From Candidatus Hydrogenedentota bacterium (GTDB taxonomy: Bacteria; Hydrogenedentota; Hydrogenedentia; Hydrogenedentales; JAGMZX01), in assembly GCA_018005585.1 (NCBI GenBank), contig JAGMZX010000032.1, forward strand, positions 1 through 39,069: a stretch of 39,069 bases of DNA, given 5' to 3'. The notes beneath the pieces are model-generated. The model searched no databases and was not told the DNA's origin. It saw nothing but the letters and a program-made list of their open reading frames with translations. Numbering within the stretch: the first letter of the stretch is position 1; each line of letters begins with the position of its first letter. A program made the translations under genes and the position numbers. This document shows positions 23,960-31,799 of this stretch, piece after piece.

Positions 23960-24604
23960 TCAGGAGACCCTCTTGATGACGATGATACGGATGCGGTCAG
24001 CCACGTTTTCCGCCATATCGCAAATGGCGGAGATGCCGTGGATCAAGTCGCGCAAGAGGACCTTGTCGAGGTCCTTGATGCCGGGCGACGCGAAGACCTG
24101 CTGGATTAGCTGGCCTTCAAGCGTATCTGAACGGCTTTCCATCTCATCGATCTTTCCGAGCAGGTCCGCCACGTTTGTGAAATCGGTGAATAGCCGGCCC
24201 ACGGCTTCCATCATGACGGACACGCACCGCATGCAGAGGCTCAACAGTTCGCACATTGGTGCATGCAACGGCTGCGGCACAACGATGTACTGCTGCACAA
24301 TCGCGCGCACTACCGCCTGGGCCTGGTTCGGCACGGTGTCGAGCGTCTCGAGGAGCCCAAGTACGTCGCCGCGCGACTCGGGGAATAGCGCCTTCGCGTA
24401 CATGAGCGTCTCGATGTCGCGACGCAGGTCGTCGGCTCGGCTCTCGGCGTGATGCACATCGATTACGTCGCGTGCGAGGCGGGCAAGGTCGCCGCTGTCG
24501 CAATAGCGCACGAGACTGTCATGGGCGCGCTGAACGCAGGCCGATGCTTGCTCGCGGTATTCGCCGATCAGCGCTTCAATCTGACGTTGTCTGGTGTAGA
24601 ACAT
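23960..24604 (-). CDS. DUF47 / PhoU-like phosphate transport regulator
   Basis: 214 aa all-helical protein of the DUF47 (TIGR00153) group, structurally related to PhoU. Visible features are an early DVIDVHHAESRADDLRRDIE helix, the mid segment LLETLDTVPNQAQAVVRAI and a late IDEMESRSDTLEGQLIQQVF region, with the acidic helices that bind metals in PhoU. It ends one base before the PiT start. DUF47 proteins are commonly paired with PiT transporters and thought to modulate them. Confidence 0.93.
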   Translation of the reverse strand: MFYTRQRQIEALIGEYREQASACVQRAHDSLVRYCDSGDLARLARDVIDVHHAESRADDLRRDIETLMYAKALFPESRGDVLGLLETLDTVPNQAQAVVRAIVQQYIVVPQPLHAPMCELLSLCMRCVSVMMEAVGRLFTDFTNVADLLGKIDEMESRSDTLEGQLIQQVFASPGIKDLDKVLLRDLIHGISAICDMAENVADRIRIIVIKRVS

Positions 24605-24667
24605 GACTGTCCTGTCCCTTTTCGTGCACGCTCCCCACTGTTGCGGGGGCAGCGCCCATGCCCCGGA

Positions 24668-26563
24668 TCAGGGCACGGCATAGCTGTACAGGTGCGCGCC
24701 ACTGCCGAAGTAGACGCGTCCGTCCAGAAAATCGCCGCCCGGCCCGACAGGCACAGGCGACTTGGCCAGCAGCGTGATTTCGTGCGTGGCCTGGTCCACG
24801 CGCGCAATTCCGTTTGCCAACAGCAGGTACAGGACGCCCTCGGGGCTTAGCACAAACACGCGCGGGCCCTGCTGGTGATTCGTGCTGCCAAGGGTCTCCG
24901 TCAGGTTCCGTTCCAGGAGCACCTCTCGCCTGGCGGCATCGAAGACGAAGAATCGACTGCAGTCCGCGACGCCGTAAACGAGGCCATTCGGCGCCGTGCA
25001 CAGGTCGGTGTATTCGCGGGCTGCAGCCAGGACGGGCGCGTGCCATTCGAGGCGCTTTGCCGCCAGGTCCATGACGCACAACTCCGCGGTCGCGGCCTTG
25101 GTCTCACCGCCGGTGCCGGGGCTGATGGTCGTGCCGCAGAGGATTTTGCCCTCCGGCAGGGGCGCCAGACTTTCGATCGCCTGGTCCGGGATGATGCTGG
25201 TGTGTTCGAGCAGCGTCTGCGTCCGCGTTTCGCGCTCCCAGAAGAGCAGTCCGCCGCCCGTGAAGCCGTAACCCGGCGTGCCCGCGAGGACCAGCGTCGT
25301 CCCGTCGGGACAGGCCAGCAGGTCGTGAGGGCGGTGAATCGTGGGCGTACATTCCGTCAGGAACAGAGGGTTGGCATTTGCATTGCCCTTGTCCGTGTCC
25401 ACCCAAGGTCGCGCGGGGTCCCATTCGAGCAGGAAGCCGCCGCCATAACCTCCGGCGAAGAAGCGGTCGCCCTGCCGTGCCACCGTGTTCCATTGCCCGT
25501 AGCTGGCGCGGTTGACCCAGGCGCCGGTCTTGGGATTGTAGCTGAAGAACCGCATGGGGAACGCGGTGCCGCCGCAGAGTGTGCCGTCCGGCGCCACGGC
25601 GATGCCCATGATGTGCGCGCCCTCGCTGGTGTATTCGAACGGGACCGTGCGCACATCGCCCGTTTGCGGATCCTCGACGGACATCATGCGGTCCACAAGG
25701 TCGCAGGCGCGGAGCACCTTCCCGTCAGGGAATTGGGCGTGGAACAATCCCTGACTGTCGGTGATGATGGCCTTCTTGTCAATGACGGGGGGCTGTGGCA
25801 GTGTTTGCCACGCGCCCTGATACAACTCGTACCACGTGTTGCCCGAATTGCCATAGACCTTCCCGTTCTTGTCGCGATAGACGGTTCCGGCGCCGTGGAC
25901 GCGCTCGCCCTCGGGCACCACCGGCCGCGCCTCGGCGGCGCGCGGGTCGAACGCGATGATCTGGCTGGCGGTGCTGCCGATGCCGAAATAGATCCAGCCG
26001 GCATCGTCAGCGGCAACGCTCCGCTGGTATTGAGCCCAGTTCTGTTTGTATACGTGGCCGTAGTCGCGCAGCGCGGCTGTCGCGGGGTCAAACGCGACGA
26101 CCCCGCTCTGCGGGTACGTGACCGACCAGATCACGCCCTGGTCGTCCTCGGTCATGCCCATGGCCATCTGCGGGGCCGTTGCCTGGCAAAACGTAAAGGC
26201 ACGCTTCGCCGGGTCAAACTCGACGAAATAGCTGTTGAAATGGGTGTAGAACTTGTTCTTGGACGAGAGAATGGACGCGTAGGGGCAGTCCCCGCCCGGC
26301 GGAAACGGAACGGGGAATTGCTCGCTCTTGCCGGTTTCCGCGTCGATGAGCAGAAGCGCGTAACCGCCGCGGTGGTCAAAGAGCCAGACGAGCACGACAT
26401 CGCGGTTGTTTGCGTCGGTTGTGGCAACGATGCCGCGATGATTGCTCACCGGCGTTGCGATACCGTGATGGTAGAAGCCGTTGCCCAGGTCTTCCGTGGC
26501 GGCCCGGGCGCCAGCCGTGTATATGGCAGCGGCGACGCAACACAGGACGATTCCAGCACGCAT
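24668..26563 (-). CDS. secreted beta-propeller protein of the carbohydrate cluster
   Basis: 631 aa from ATG 26563, chosen because AAGGAAGGA precedes it and a signal peptide (MRAGIVLCCVAAAIYTAGARA) begins there. The body is a series of repeated four-stranded blades with W/Y-rich turns (DDQGVIWSVTYPQSGVVAFD, APDGTLCGGTAFPMRFFSYN, APNGLVYGVADCSRFFVFD), a seven-bladed propeller of the SMP-30/NHL or quinoprotein-like type. No catalytic signature is clear. It follows the GH36-like gene by 23 bp and is probably co-transcribed with it and the oxidoreductase. A lyase or sugar-binding role is plausible but unproven. Confidence 0.82.
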   Translation of the reverse strand: MRAGIVLCCVAAAIYTAGARAATEDLGNGFYHHGIATPVSNHRGIVATTDANNRDVVLVWLFDHRGGYALLLIDAETGKSEQFPVPFPPGGDCPYASILSSKNKFYTHFNSYFVEFDPAKRAFTFCQATAPQMAMGMTEDDQGVIWSVTYPQSGVVAFDPATAALRDYGHVYKQNWAQYQRSVAADDAGWIYFGIGSTASQIIAFDPRAAEARPVVPEGERVHGAGTVYRDKNGKVYGNSGNTWYELYQGAWQTLPQPPVIDKKAIITDSQGLFHAQFPDGKVLRACDLVDRMMSVEDPQTGDVRTVPFEYTSEGAHIMGIAVAPDGTLCGGTAFPMRFFSYNPKTGAWVNRASYGQWNTVARQGDRFFAGGYGGGFLLEWDPARPWVDTDKGNANANPLFLTECTPTIHRPHDLLACPDGTTLVLAGTPGYGFTGGGLLFWERETRTQTLLEHTSIIPDQAIESLAPLPEGKILCGTTISPGTGGETKAATAELCVMDLAAKRLEWHAPVLAAAREYTDLCTAPNGLVYGVADCSRFFVFDAARREVLLERNLTETLGSTNHQQGPRVFVLSPEGVLYLLLANGIARVDQATHEITLLAKSPVPVGPGGDFLDGRVYFGSGAHLYSYAVP

Positions 26564-26586
26564 ATATCTTCCTTCCTTATTCGCCG

Positions 26587-28986
26587 TCAGAATTGCAGGG
26601 TTACCGTTTCCGGCGCCGCCGCGACGCAGTCGAACGTAACAGCGAGTACTCGGTCCTTCAGGGAAGCGGCAGCGGCCGTGCCGGAAACGGTCGCTTCCTG
26701 AAGCCGGTACTCTTCGGGCACCAGGAAATGCAGCGTGTAGCGCGTATCGGCAACGACATTGAATGTGCCGGACAATGTGCGCGCCACCGGGTCCCACCGC
26801 AGTTCCGTGAAATCCGTTGCGCCCATCGTGAAGTGGCGGTCCGTGGCGAGAAACAGGGGCCGATCCTCGTAGGGACGAAATCCGTAGACCCGCACACAGG
26901 CGGGAGGTAATTGCACGTCGAGGTTTCCCCGTGCCGTGCCGTGGTACTCCTGTTGCCAGAAGCTAAAAACCGCGTAATACGTATTGGGGTCCAGGCCAAG
27001 GGCGCGAAAATCGAGCGAGACCGTCTGCGGCGCGGTGTCGTCCCAGTTGAATACCGCCACCACGAGCCAAGTGCCAATAACGCAGTCCACAGGGAGCGCC
27101 CAGATGCGCGGCGGGGCTTCCTGGAACAGGTCGATGGGCCGCGCGGGCTTCGGCGGCACGGGAAGCAGCCTGCTGAGGATGGCGGTCTCATCGCCGGTCA
27201 GTTCGGAAAAGCGGTCGCCTATCTTCACCACGCCGCCCGTGAGCGCCGCGCCTGTAAGCCATGCGATGCTCTGCTCGCGCGTGAGCGGGGGCTTGTCCGC
27301 TGCGCGCCAGCGTGCGCGGGTGCTGTCATGCCCAAAGAAGGCGCAATCCTGGTCGGGGGCATAGAGGGACGGCGCGACATAATAGCGCCGGACTGCGTTG
27401 GTCAGGGTTTCGACGCAGCCCCAATTGCCCTGCAGGTCGCCGGAACGCCAGAGGGGTGCGCAGTCATGCCCCACGCGCACGCCTTGCGCGTACATGGCGT
27501 TAATCGGCTGCGGCGTCACGGCCATGATGAACTTGGCCGGTCCAAACCCTTCGCGGATTGCCTGCATTCCCAAACGCAACACCTCGACGTTGGTCTTTGA
27601 AGCGTCGCGGTATCGCTCCGCCAACAGCAGGTGATAGACGAAATCCGCCTCGACAATCGCGTCGTATCCCCAGTCGTTTCCGATCTTCTGGAACAGGTCC
27701 CGGACGCAAGCGTACGCGCCGGGCGCGGTGACATCGAGGATACGCTCGTCGTCGCCGAGCAGGAACTTGCCGAGCGGATTCGGGTCTGCGAGCCACTCCG
27801 GGTGTTCCGCGGCCAGCGGCGCCTTCACGTTCACCGTGAAGGGGTCAATCCAGATCGCCGCGGTCATGCCGCGCCGGTGGATTTCGTCCGCCATCCATTT
27901 CATTCCGTGCGGGAACTTTTCGTTCGGTTCCCAGTCTCCCTTCATGCGTTGCCACCCGGCGTCGATGGCGAAGTGATTCCAGCCGTAGCGTTTGAGCCGC
28001 GCATCGAGTGCGTCGAGGTCCTGCAGGAGCAGTTCTTCGCTGATGTCGCTGCCGAGGCCGGTGCTCCACGGGTCCCAGCCGTGGGGCAGCGCGGCGGGCA
28101 GCGCGCGTGCGCCGTTGGCGGCGGCGCTCGCCGCGGCAAACCGTTCCAGCGCGAGGAACGGGTCGTTCTCCGCCACGGCAATATAGAACAGTTCGGAAGC
28201 CAGGCGTTCCCCGGGCGCGACTACGATGGGCGGGTCATAGACGCATGCCGCGCGCATGAGGTCAAAGGCGTCGTCCGGGGCGTTTTCCGTGCGTTGCAGA
28301 TGCACCTGTGTGTAGCCGCGCAGATTGGTCAAAAAGCCCGCTACGAGCACGCGCCCGGACACGGGATTGTGCACGGCGAGGTTCCACTGACTCTGCGACT
28401 TGCCCGTGACGACGTGTGCATAATCATTGAACGTCTGGAAGAGCCGCCCGTTTTCGAGGATGGCTGCCTGCGCCGCGCCGGGGCCGACATGCGCGCCGCC
28501 GCGGCGTGTGCCGCCCAGCGCCGCGGGGAAGAGGCGGGCCACGCGCACCGGCGACTTGCCGGTGTTGGTATAGACAACCTGCGCGGTCAGGAACGGTTGC
28601 GTAGGGTAGGCGCAGAGGCCCCACTCGCACCCTTTCTTGCCGAAAAGGACCCCTTGGCCTTCGCCGAGCGCGTCGTCAACCTCGACACGCATGGTGTAAC
28701 GCCCATCCACGGACAGCGCGCGGGGTTCTTCCTCATCGGCGAACAAGATCATGGGATAGAGGTTGTCGAGCACGGGCGTATGGTCCAGGAGGCAGACATC
28801 CGTGCGGCCGTTCTTCTGGATGAGAACTTCATACGCGTCCGAATTGATGGTGCGGTAGACCTTGCCCGGTCCCAGGACGGATGGTTCGGCGGCGAAGCCG
28901 GACAATGGGGCCGCCGCGAGAATACCCGCGGCCAGAAGCGCGGTTACAGCAGCATGGCGACGCTGGAAGAAAGGGGGAACGCCCAT
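26587..28986 (-). CDS. GH36/GH27-like secreted glycosidase (alpha-galactosidase clan)
   Basis: 799 aa with a signal peptide (about 1-33; LSGFAAE). An N-terminal beta-sandwich (about 40-295) precedes a TIM barrel (about 300-610) and a C-terminal beta domain. Barrel motifs fit clan GH-D: GWDPWST (303-309), NHFAIDAGWQ (337-346), KFPHGMKWMADEIHRRGM (357-374), IWIDPF and EHPEWL. Candidate nucleophile is Asp448 in VEADF, where relatives usually read K-x-D; candidate acid/base is Asp508 in VGHDCAPLW. GAGG precedes the ATG by seven bases. It lies 29 bp after the oxidoreductase gene. Likely cleaves alpha-galactosides or a related alpha-linked sugar outside the cytoplasm. Confidence 0.87.
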   Translation of the reverse strand: MGVPPFFQRRHAAVTALLAAGILAAAPLSGFAAEPSVLGPGKVYRTINSDAYEVLIQKNGRTDVCLLDHTPVLDNLYPMILFADEEEPRALSVDGRYTMRVEVDDALGEGQGVLFGKKGCEWGLCAYPTQPFLTAQVVYTNTGKSPVRVARLFPAALGGTRRGGAHVGPGAAQAAILENGRLFQTFNDYAHVVTGKSQSQWNLAVHNPVSGRVLVAGFLTNLRGYTQVHLQRTENAPDDAFDLMRAACVYDPPIVVAPGERLASELFYIAVAENDPFLALERFAAASAAANGARALPAALPHGWDPWSTGLGSDISEELLLQDLDALDARLKRYGWNHFAIDAGWQRMKGDWEPNEKFPHGMKWMADEIHRRGMTAAIWIDPFTVNVKAPLAAEHPEWLADPNPLGKFLLGDDERILDVTAPGAYACVRDLFQKIGNDWGYDAIVEADFVYHLLLAERYRDASKTNVEVLRLGMQAIREGFGPAKFIMAVTPQPINAMYAQGVRVGHDCAPLWRSGDLQGNWGCVETLTNAVRRYYVAPSLYAPDQDCAFFGHDSTRARWRAADKPPLTREQSIAWLTGAALTGGVVKIGDRFSELTGDETAILSRLLPVPPKPARPIDLFQEAPPRIWALPVDCVIGTWLVVAVFNWDDTAPQTVSLDFRALGLDPNTYYAVFSFWQQEYHGTARGNLDVQLPPACVRVYGFRPYEDRPLFLATDRHFTMGATDFTELRWDPVARTLSGTFNVVADTRYTLHFLVPEEYRLQEATVSGTAAAASLKDRVLAVTFDCVAAAPETVTLQF

Positions 28987-29015
28987 GGCATGTCCTCAAG
29001 GTTTGGCGGACGCTG

Positions 29016-30053
29016 CTATTTGCCCTTTTGCAGCGTGATGCGTTTGCCGGTCCTGCTGGATTCATACGCCGCAAGAGCGACACGCAGCGCTTCGCGGCCT
29101 GCTTTGCCGTCCATGGTCAGTTTCTCCTTGCCACGTATCACGTCGAGCCAATGGTCGATTTCGATCTTCCAGCCCCCTTCCGTCGGGTGCCGTTCGACCA
29201 GGCGCCAGTCGTGCGTATCCTTGCCGCTGGCGGAGACCGTCCCGCCAACCATGAACAGTCCCTTGAGGTAGTCGCAGACGAGCGAGCCTTCCGTGCCGTA
29301 GATTTCACATCCCGCAAAACCCGGCTTGCTGGTCCAGCCGACCTCGATATAGCCAAGTGCGCCGCTCTTGAACTCCAGCAGCATTACGGCGTTGTCATCG
29401 ACGGGAATACGCTTGACCAGCGTGGCCGTGCGCGCGCTGACCGACACAATCGGACCCATCAACCACAGGCACAGGTCGATGGCGTGGATGCCCATGTCGA
29501 GGAGCGCGCCGCCCGCCGCGAGTTTCGGGTCGTAGAACCATTTGCTCTTCGCCCAGCCGGGAAACGGGCCACCGTGGGCAAAACGCGCACGCATCATGAA
29601 CGGCTTGCCAATCGCCTTCTCGTTCAGCAATTCCCGGCACTTGCGCGGCCCTGTGAACAACCGGTGCGTGAACCCCACCATCAGCTTGCGTCGCGCCGAT
29701 TTCGCCGCATCTATCATGGCGTCCGCTTCCTTGACGGACACGGCCATGGGCTTTTCGCAAAGGACATGGCAGCCGGCCTTCAGGGCATCGATAGTCTGCT
29801 GTGCGTGCAACACGTTGGGAGAGCAAATACTTACGACATCCAACTTCTCCTGAGCCAGCATCGCCACGTAGTCCGTATACCCGCGCAAGCCGGGGTTAAA
29901 CAGCATAGCCTCGCGTATCCGGGCTGGCTCCGGGTCGGCTACCGCCACGAGTTGAACGTCCGCATTGCGGGCATAACCCGGCGCATGGCACGCCTGAGCG
30001 ATGGCCCCGCCTCCGATGACCCCTACGCGATAGGGTCTACTGGCAGCGTTCAT
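29016..30053 (-). CDS. Gfo/Idh/MocA-family NAD(P)-dependent oxidoreductase
   Basis: 345 aa from ATG 30053, chosen because GGGGAG lies seven bases upstream. The N-terminal Rossmann domain has VGVIGGGAIAQACHAPGY (about 10-27) and the CEKPMA motif (about 99-104) with the catalytic-region lysine. The C-terminal alpha/beta domain includes GGGPFPGW-like and LLDMGIHAIDLCLWLMGP segments, where the conserved Asp and His sit. Oxidises or epimerises a sugar or cyclitol using NAD(P). First gene of the cluster, so it probably processes a product of the GH36-like enzyme. Substrate unknown. Confidence 0.93.
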   Translation of the reverse strand: MNAASRPYRVGVIGGGAIAQACHAPGYARNADVQLVAVADPEPARIREAMLFNPGLRGYTDYVAMLAQEKLDVVSICSPNVLHAQQTIDALKAGCHVLCEKPMAVSVKEADAMIDAAKSARRKLMVGFTHRLFTGPRKCRELLNEKAIGKPFMMRARFAHGGPFPGWAKSKWFYDPKLAAGGALLDMGIHAIDLCLWLMGPIVSVSARTATLVKRIPVDDNAVMLLEFKSGALGYIEVGWTSKPGFAGCEIYGTEGSLVCDYLKGLFMVGGTVSASGKDTHDWRLVERHPTEGGWKIEIDHWLDVIRGKEKLTMDGKAGREALRVALAAYESSRTGKRITLQKGK

Positions 30054-30122
30054 TGAGGGACTCCCCATGGCGCCGAGGCGCGGTTTTCGCGGCAATAAGA
30101 GATCAATAACCGCTTAGAACAG

Positions 30123-30159
30123 ATCATAAACAATAAATAACGAACTAAAACGAATAAAC
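30123..30159 (-). promoter_or_regulatory. AT-rich control region of the carbohydrate cluster
   Basis: On the minus strand a good -10-like TATGAT (30123-30128) sits about 70 bases upstream of the oxidoreductase ATG; no convincing -35 is present. Directly upstream (on the plus strand) are tandem 10-mers ACGAACTAAA (30140-30149) and ACGAATAAAC (30150-30159), placed where an activator would sit. The block is strikingly AT-rich against a GC-rich background. Promoter and operator roles are inference. Confidence 0.45.
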
Positions 30160-30364
30160 AGAGGTGTCGAGCGTAGGATAGGGCTCCATGCGGAGGTCTC
30201 GTTGCGCAAGAGCCGGAGACGTCATCTGCAAGCAGGTTGCGGGCGTTAACCTGACACATTGGAGGCGCAACGTAGGGCGTCACCCGGAACTCTGACGAAC
30301 TGATGCACATAATGGGCAACAGTCTACTCCAGGTGTCTCGTTGGGTCAATAGAAAGGGCAGGTA
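30160..30364. other. intergenic stretch without gene
   Basis: Together with flanking regulatory parts this makes a 441-base gene-free interval between the oxidoreductase gene and the 70-aa gene. A 99-codon minus-strand ORF covers much of it but has a Cys/Arg-rich random composition, so I do not call it. I see no tRNA-like or riboswitch-like fold here. Confidence 0.6.
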
Positions 30365-30393
30365 TTGCTATTGTTTGCATTATTTGTTAGGAT
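30365..30393 (+). promoter_or_regulatory. candidate promoter of the 70-aa gene
   Basis: TTGCTA (30365-30370), 17 bases, TAGGAT (30388-30393). The expected start near 30400 leaves a leader of about 95 nt before the ATG, which carries the alternative hairpins described next. Hexamers match consensus at 4 of 6 positions each. Confidence 0.5.
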
Positions 30394-30403
30394 AAGGGTA
30401 TCT

Positions 30404-30455
30404 GATCGTCCACCGCCTTTGCGGTTTGGGGACCATGGAGGGCGGTGACCGGATC
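30404..30455 (+). promoter_or_regulatory. structured leader with mutually exclusive hairpins
   Basis: A small hairpin ACCGC-CTTT-GCGGT (30412-30425) competes with a longer one in which CACCGCC (30411-30417) pairs with GGCGGTG (30441-30447), extended by GATC/GATC (30404-30407 with 30452-30455). The second fold is followed by TTTT. This is the geometry of an attenuator or switch. No known riboswitch class is recognised. Confidence 0.4.
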
Positions 30456-30494
30456 TTTTGTAACCAGCAAGAGTGAGAACCAGGGAGATTGATA

Positions 30495-30707
30495 ATGAGT
30501 CGAAAAGTCTGGCGCTACAAGATGACCCGGAACGAAGAGCGGCTCTGGAAACAAGAGGAGATGCAGGGCTGGCGGAAAGCGTTGGAGGCGTGTGTGGAAG
30601 ACGACGCGCGCGAAGAGGGCTGTAACAAGTACATCATATGCGATAGCAAGGACATCGTATTGACGAAGGGCGAGGTAACAAAGCTGACGACGACCGTTCC
30701 CGTATGA
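30495..30707 (+). CDS. 70-aa small cytoplasmic protein of unknown function
   Basis: ATG 30495 with GGGAG seven bases upstream (TTG 30489 is also in frame but overlaps the RBS). The sequence has a charged helical first half (RYKMTRNEERLWKQEEMQGW) with Trp/Glu/Arg, an EGCNKYIICDSKD turn with two Cys, and a beta-like C-terminal end (EVTKLTTTVPV). No family recognised. It is flanked by a promoter, a structured leader and a classical terminator, so it is an independent single-gene transcript and very likely real. Confidence 0.72.
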   Translation: MSRKVWRYKMTRNEERLWKQEEMQGWRKALEACVEDDAREEGCNKYIICDSKDIVLTKGEVTKLTTTVPV

Positions 30708-30733
30708 TGCAGGCGCAAGGCCGTCTTTTCGGG

Positions 30734-30767
30734 CCCCGAGGCTTGAATGCCTCGGGGTTTTGATTTT
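30734..30767 (+). terminator. rho-independent terminator
   Basis: CCCCGAGGC (30734-30742), loop TTGAAT, GCCTCGGGG (30749-30757), then TTTTGATTTT. A perfect 9-bp GC-rich stem followed by a T-rich tract. It ends the 70-aa gene transcript and is the only classical terminator I found in the window. Confidence 0.93.
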
Positions 30768-30839
30768 ATCCGGGAGGATTGATTGCAACGTGGCCTACCA
30801 GTTAGAGTTGCGCCGCTTCGGCATTCGTGAGAAGAGCTT

Positions 30840-31754
30840 ATGAAGGTGCGCATTCGCCGGCCGGGTTGTCTGGTAGCCGCGACAGGGACTGTTTTGCTGT
30901 CTTTTGCGCTGGGCGTCATTGCCGGGCGTTTCGATGTGCTTTCCGCGGATGTCCGTGTCTCCGTGGCCGATTACCTTGGCTCGAGTCACGCGATATTCCT
31001 CTGGGTTGACCCCAACCACGGCGGTCTTCTCGACGCGATGAGCCGCGTCCATGAGGGCATACCGCCCGCATTGTTTGGACTTTGGCTGCCTCACGAATGC
31101 GCGCTCGCGTGCGGTGCTGGCGACGGCGGCGGAGAGGACGTCGAGGTCGTGTTCGCCGCGAGCCTGCGCCGGTTCGCGGGATTCCTTGGCATGTTCCGGT
31201 CCGACCCTCAGCGCTGGCGATGGTTTGCAGCGCAGGAGATGACCTCTGCCCGCGTCGAGCGGCCAGGCCTCTGGGTGGTCCGGTCCCGAGTGAAGCCGGA
31301 ACCGGCGCCCGCTGGTGTGCCGCCGCCGGGCGCACCGGTGCGTTTCGATGGCACCCACGCGGCGGAACTGCTGATCGACAACCGGGACGGCGTCGCGGCA
31401 GCCGTGCTGCACCGCTTGTTTGAACCGGCGCATACCGTCGGCGAGGCAAGTGTTGCGTCAGAAGGTTGGTTGGACCTCCTGCAGCACGTGCGGACCGCTC
31501 GGTTTGTGTCGGACCTGGAAGGTTCGGACGCGGTTCGGGTGCTTGTGTCCGTGGAATGTCAGGATTCCGGGGCGGCGAGCGTGGTCATGACGTTCTTGAA
31601 TGCGCATCAGCTTGAAATGGAACAGGTGCTTGCAGAGTCGAGTGTCGCGGCCGAGGGCGCTTGGACACAGCGGGGGCCGCGGATAGAGGGGCATTGGCGG
31701 TTGCGCGGCGCATCGTACGCGTTCGCCAGACTGATCCGTTATCACCGGGTGTGA
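30840..31754 (+). CDS. hypothetical membrane-anchored protein
   Basis: 304 aa with one N-terminal membrane helix (about 9-29: CLVAATGTVLLSFALGVIAG) and a soluble extracytoplasmic part. No recognisable motif. Segments such as VEVVFAASLRRFAGFLGMF, Pro-rich PEPAPAGVPPPGAPV (about 153-167) and AASVVMTFLNAHQLEMEQVL suggest an alpha/beta domain split by a proline linker. RBS is weak (GAGAAG). It starts 73 bp after the terminator of the 70-aa gene and is convergent with the beta-helix gene. Codon use looks like its neighbours. Confidence 0.68.
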   Translation: MKVRIRRPGCLVAATGTVLLSFALGVIAGRFDVLSADVRVSVADYLGSSHAIFLWVDPNHGGLLDAMSRVHEGIPPALFGLWLPHECALACGAGDGGGEDVEVVFAASLRRFAGFLGMFRSDPQRWRWFAAQEMTSARVERPGLWVVRSRVKPEPAPAGVPPPGAPVRFDGTHAAELLIDNRDGVAAAVLHRLFEPAHTVGEASVASEGWLDLLQHVRTARFVSDLEGSDAVRVLVSVECQDSGAASVVMTFLNAHQLEMEQVLAESSVAAEGAWTQRGPRIEGHWRLRGASYAFARLIRYHRV

Positions 31755-31768
31755 CGGTGGCGGGCATC

Positions 31769-31789
31769 GCGCGGGTACTGGCGCCGCGC
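31769..31789. terminator. hairpin at a convergent gene junction
   Basis: GCGCGG (31769-31774) pairs with CCGCGC (31784-31789) across nine bases, in the 45-bp gap between the convergent hypothetical and beta-helix genes. No T-run on either side. Confidence 0.3.
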
Positions 31790-31799
31790 AGCGAAGTGG

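Noticed and set aside
24875-26701. 608-codon plus-strand ORF opposite the beta-propeller gene
   Set aside because: Shadow frame caused by high GC at third positions; no domain, RBS or signal sequence, while the opposite strand has a signal peptide and blade repeats.
30050-30349. 99-aa minus-strand ORF upstream of the oxidoreductase gene
   Set aside because: Overlaps the proposed promoter and the oxidoreductase start; composition random; no RBS-backed start.
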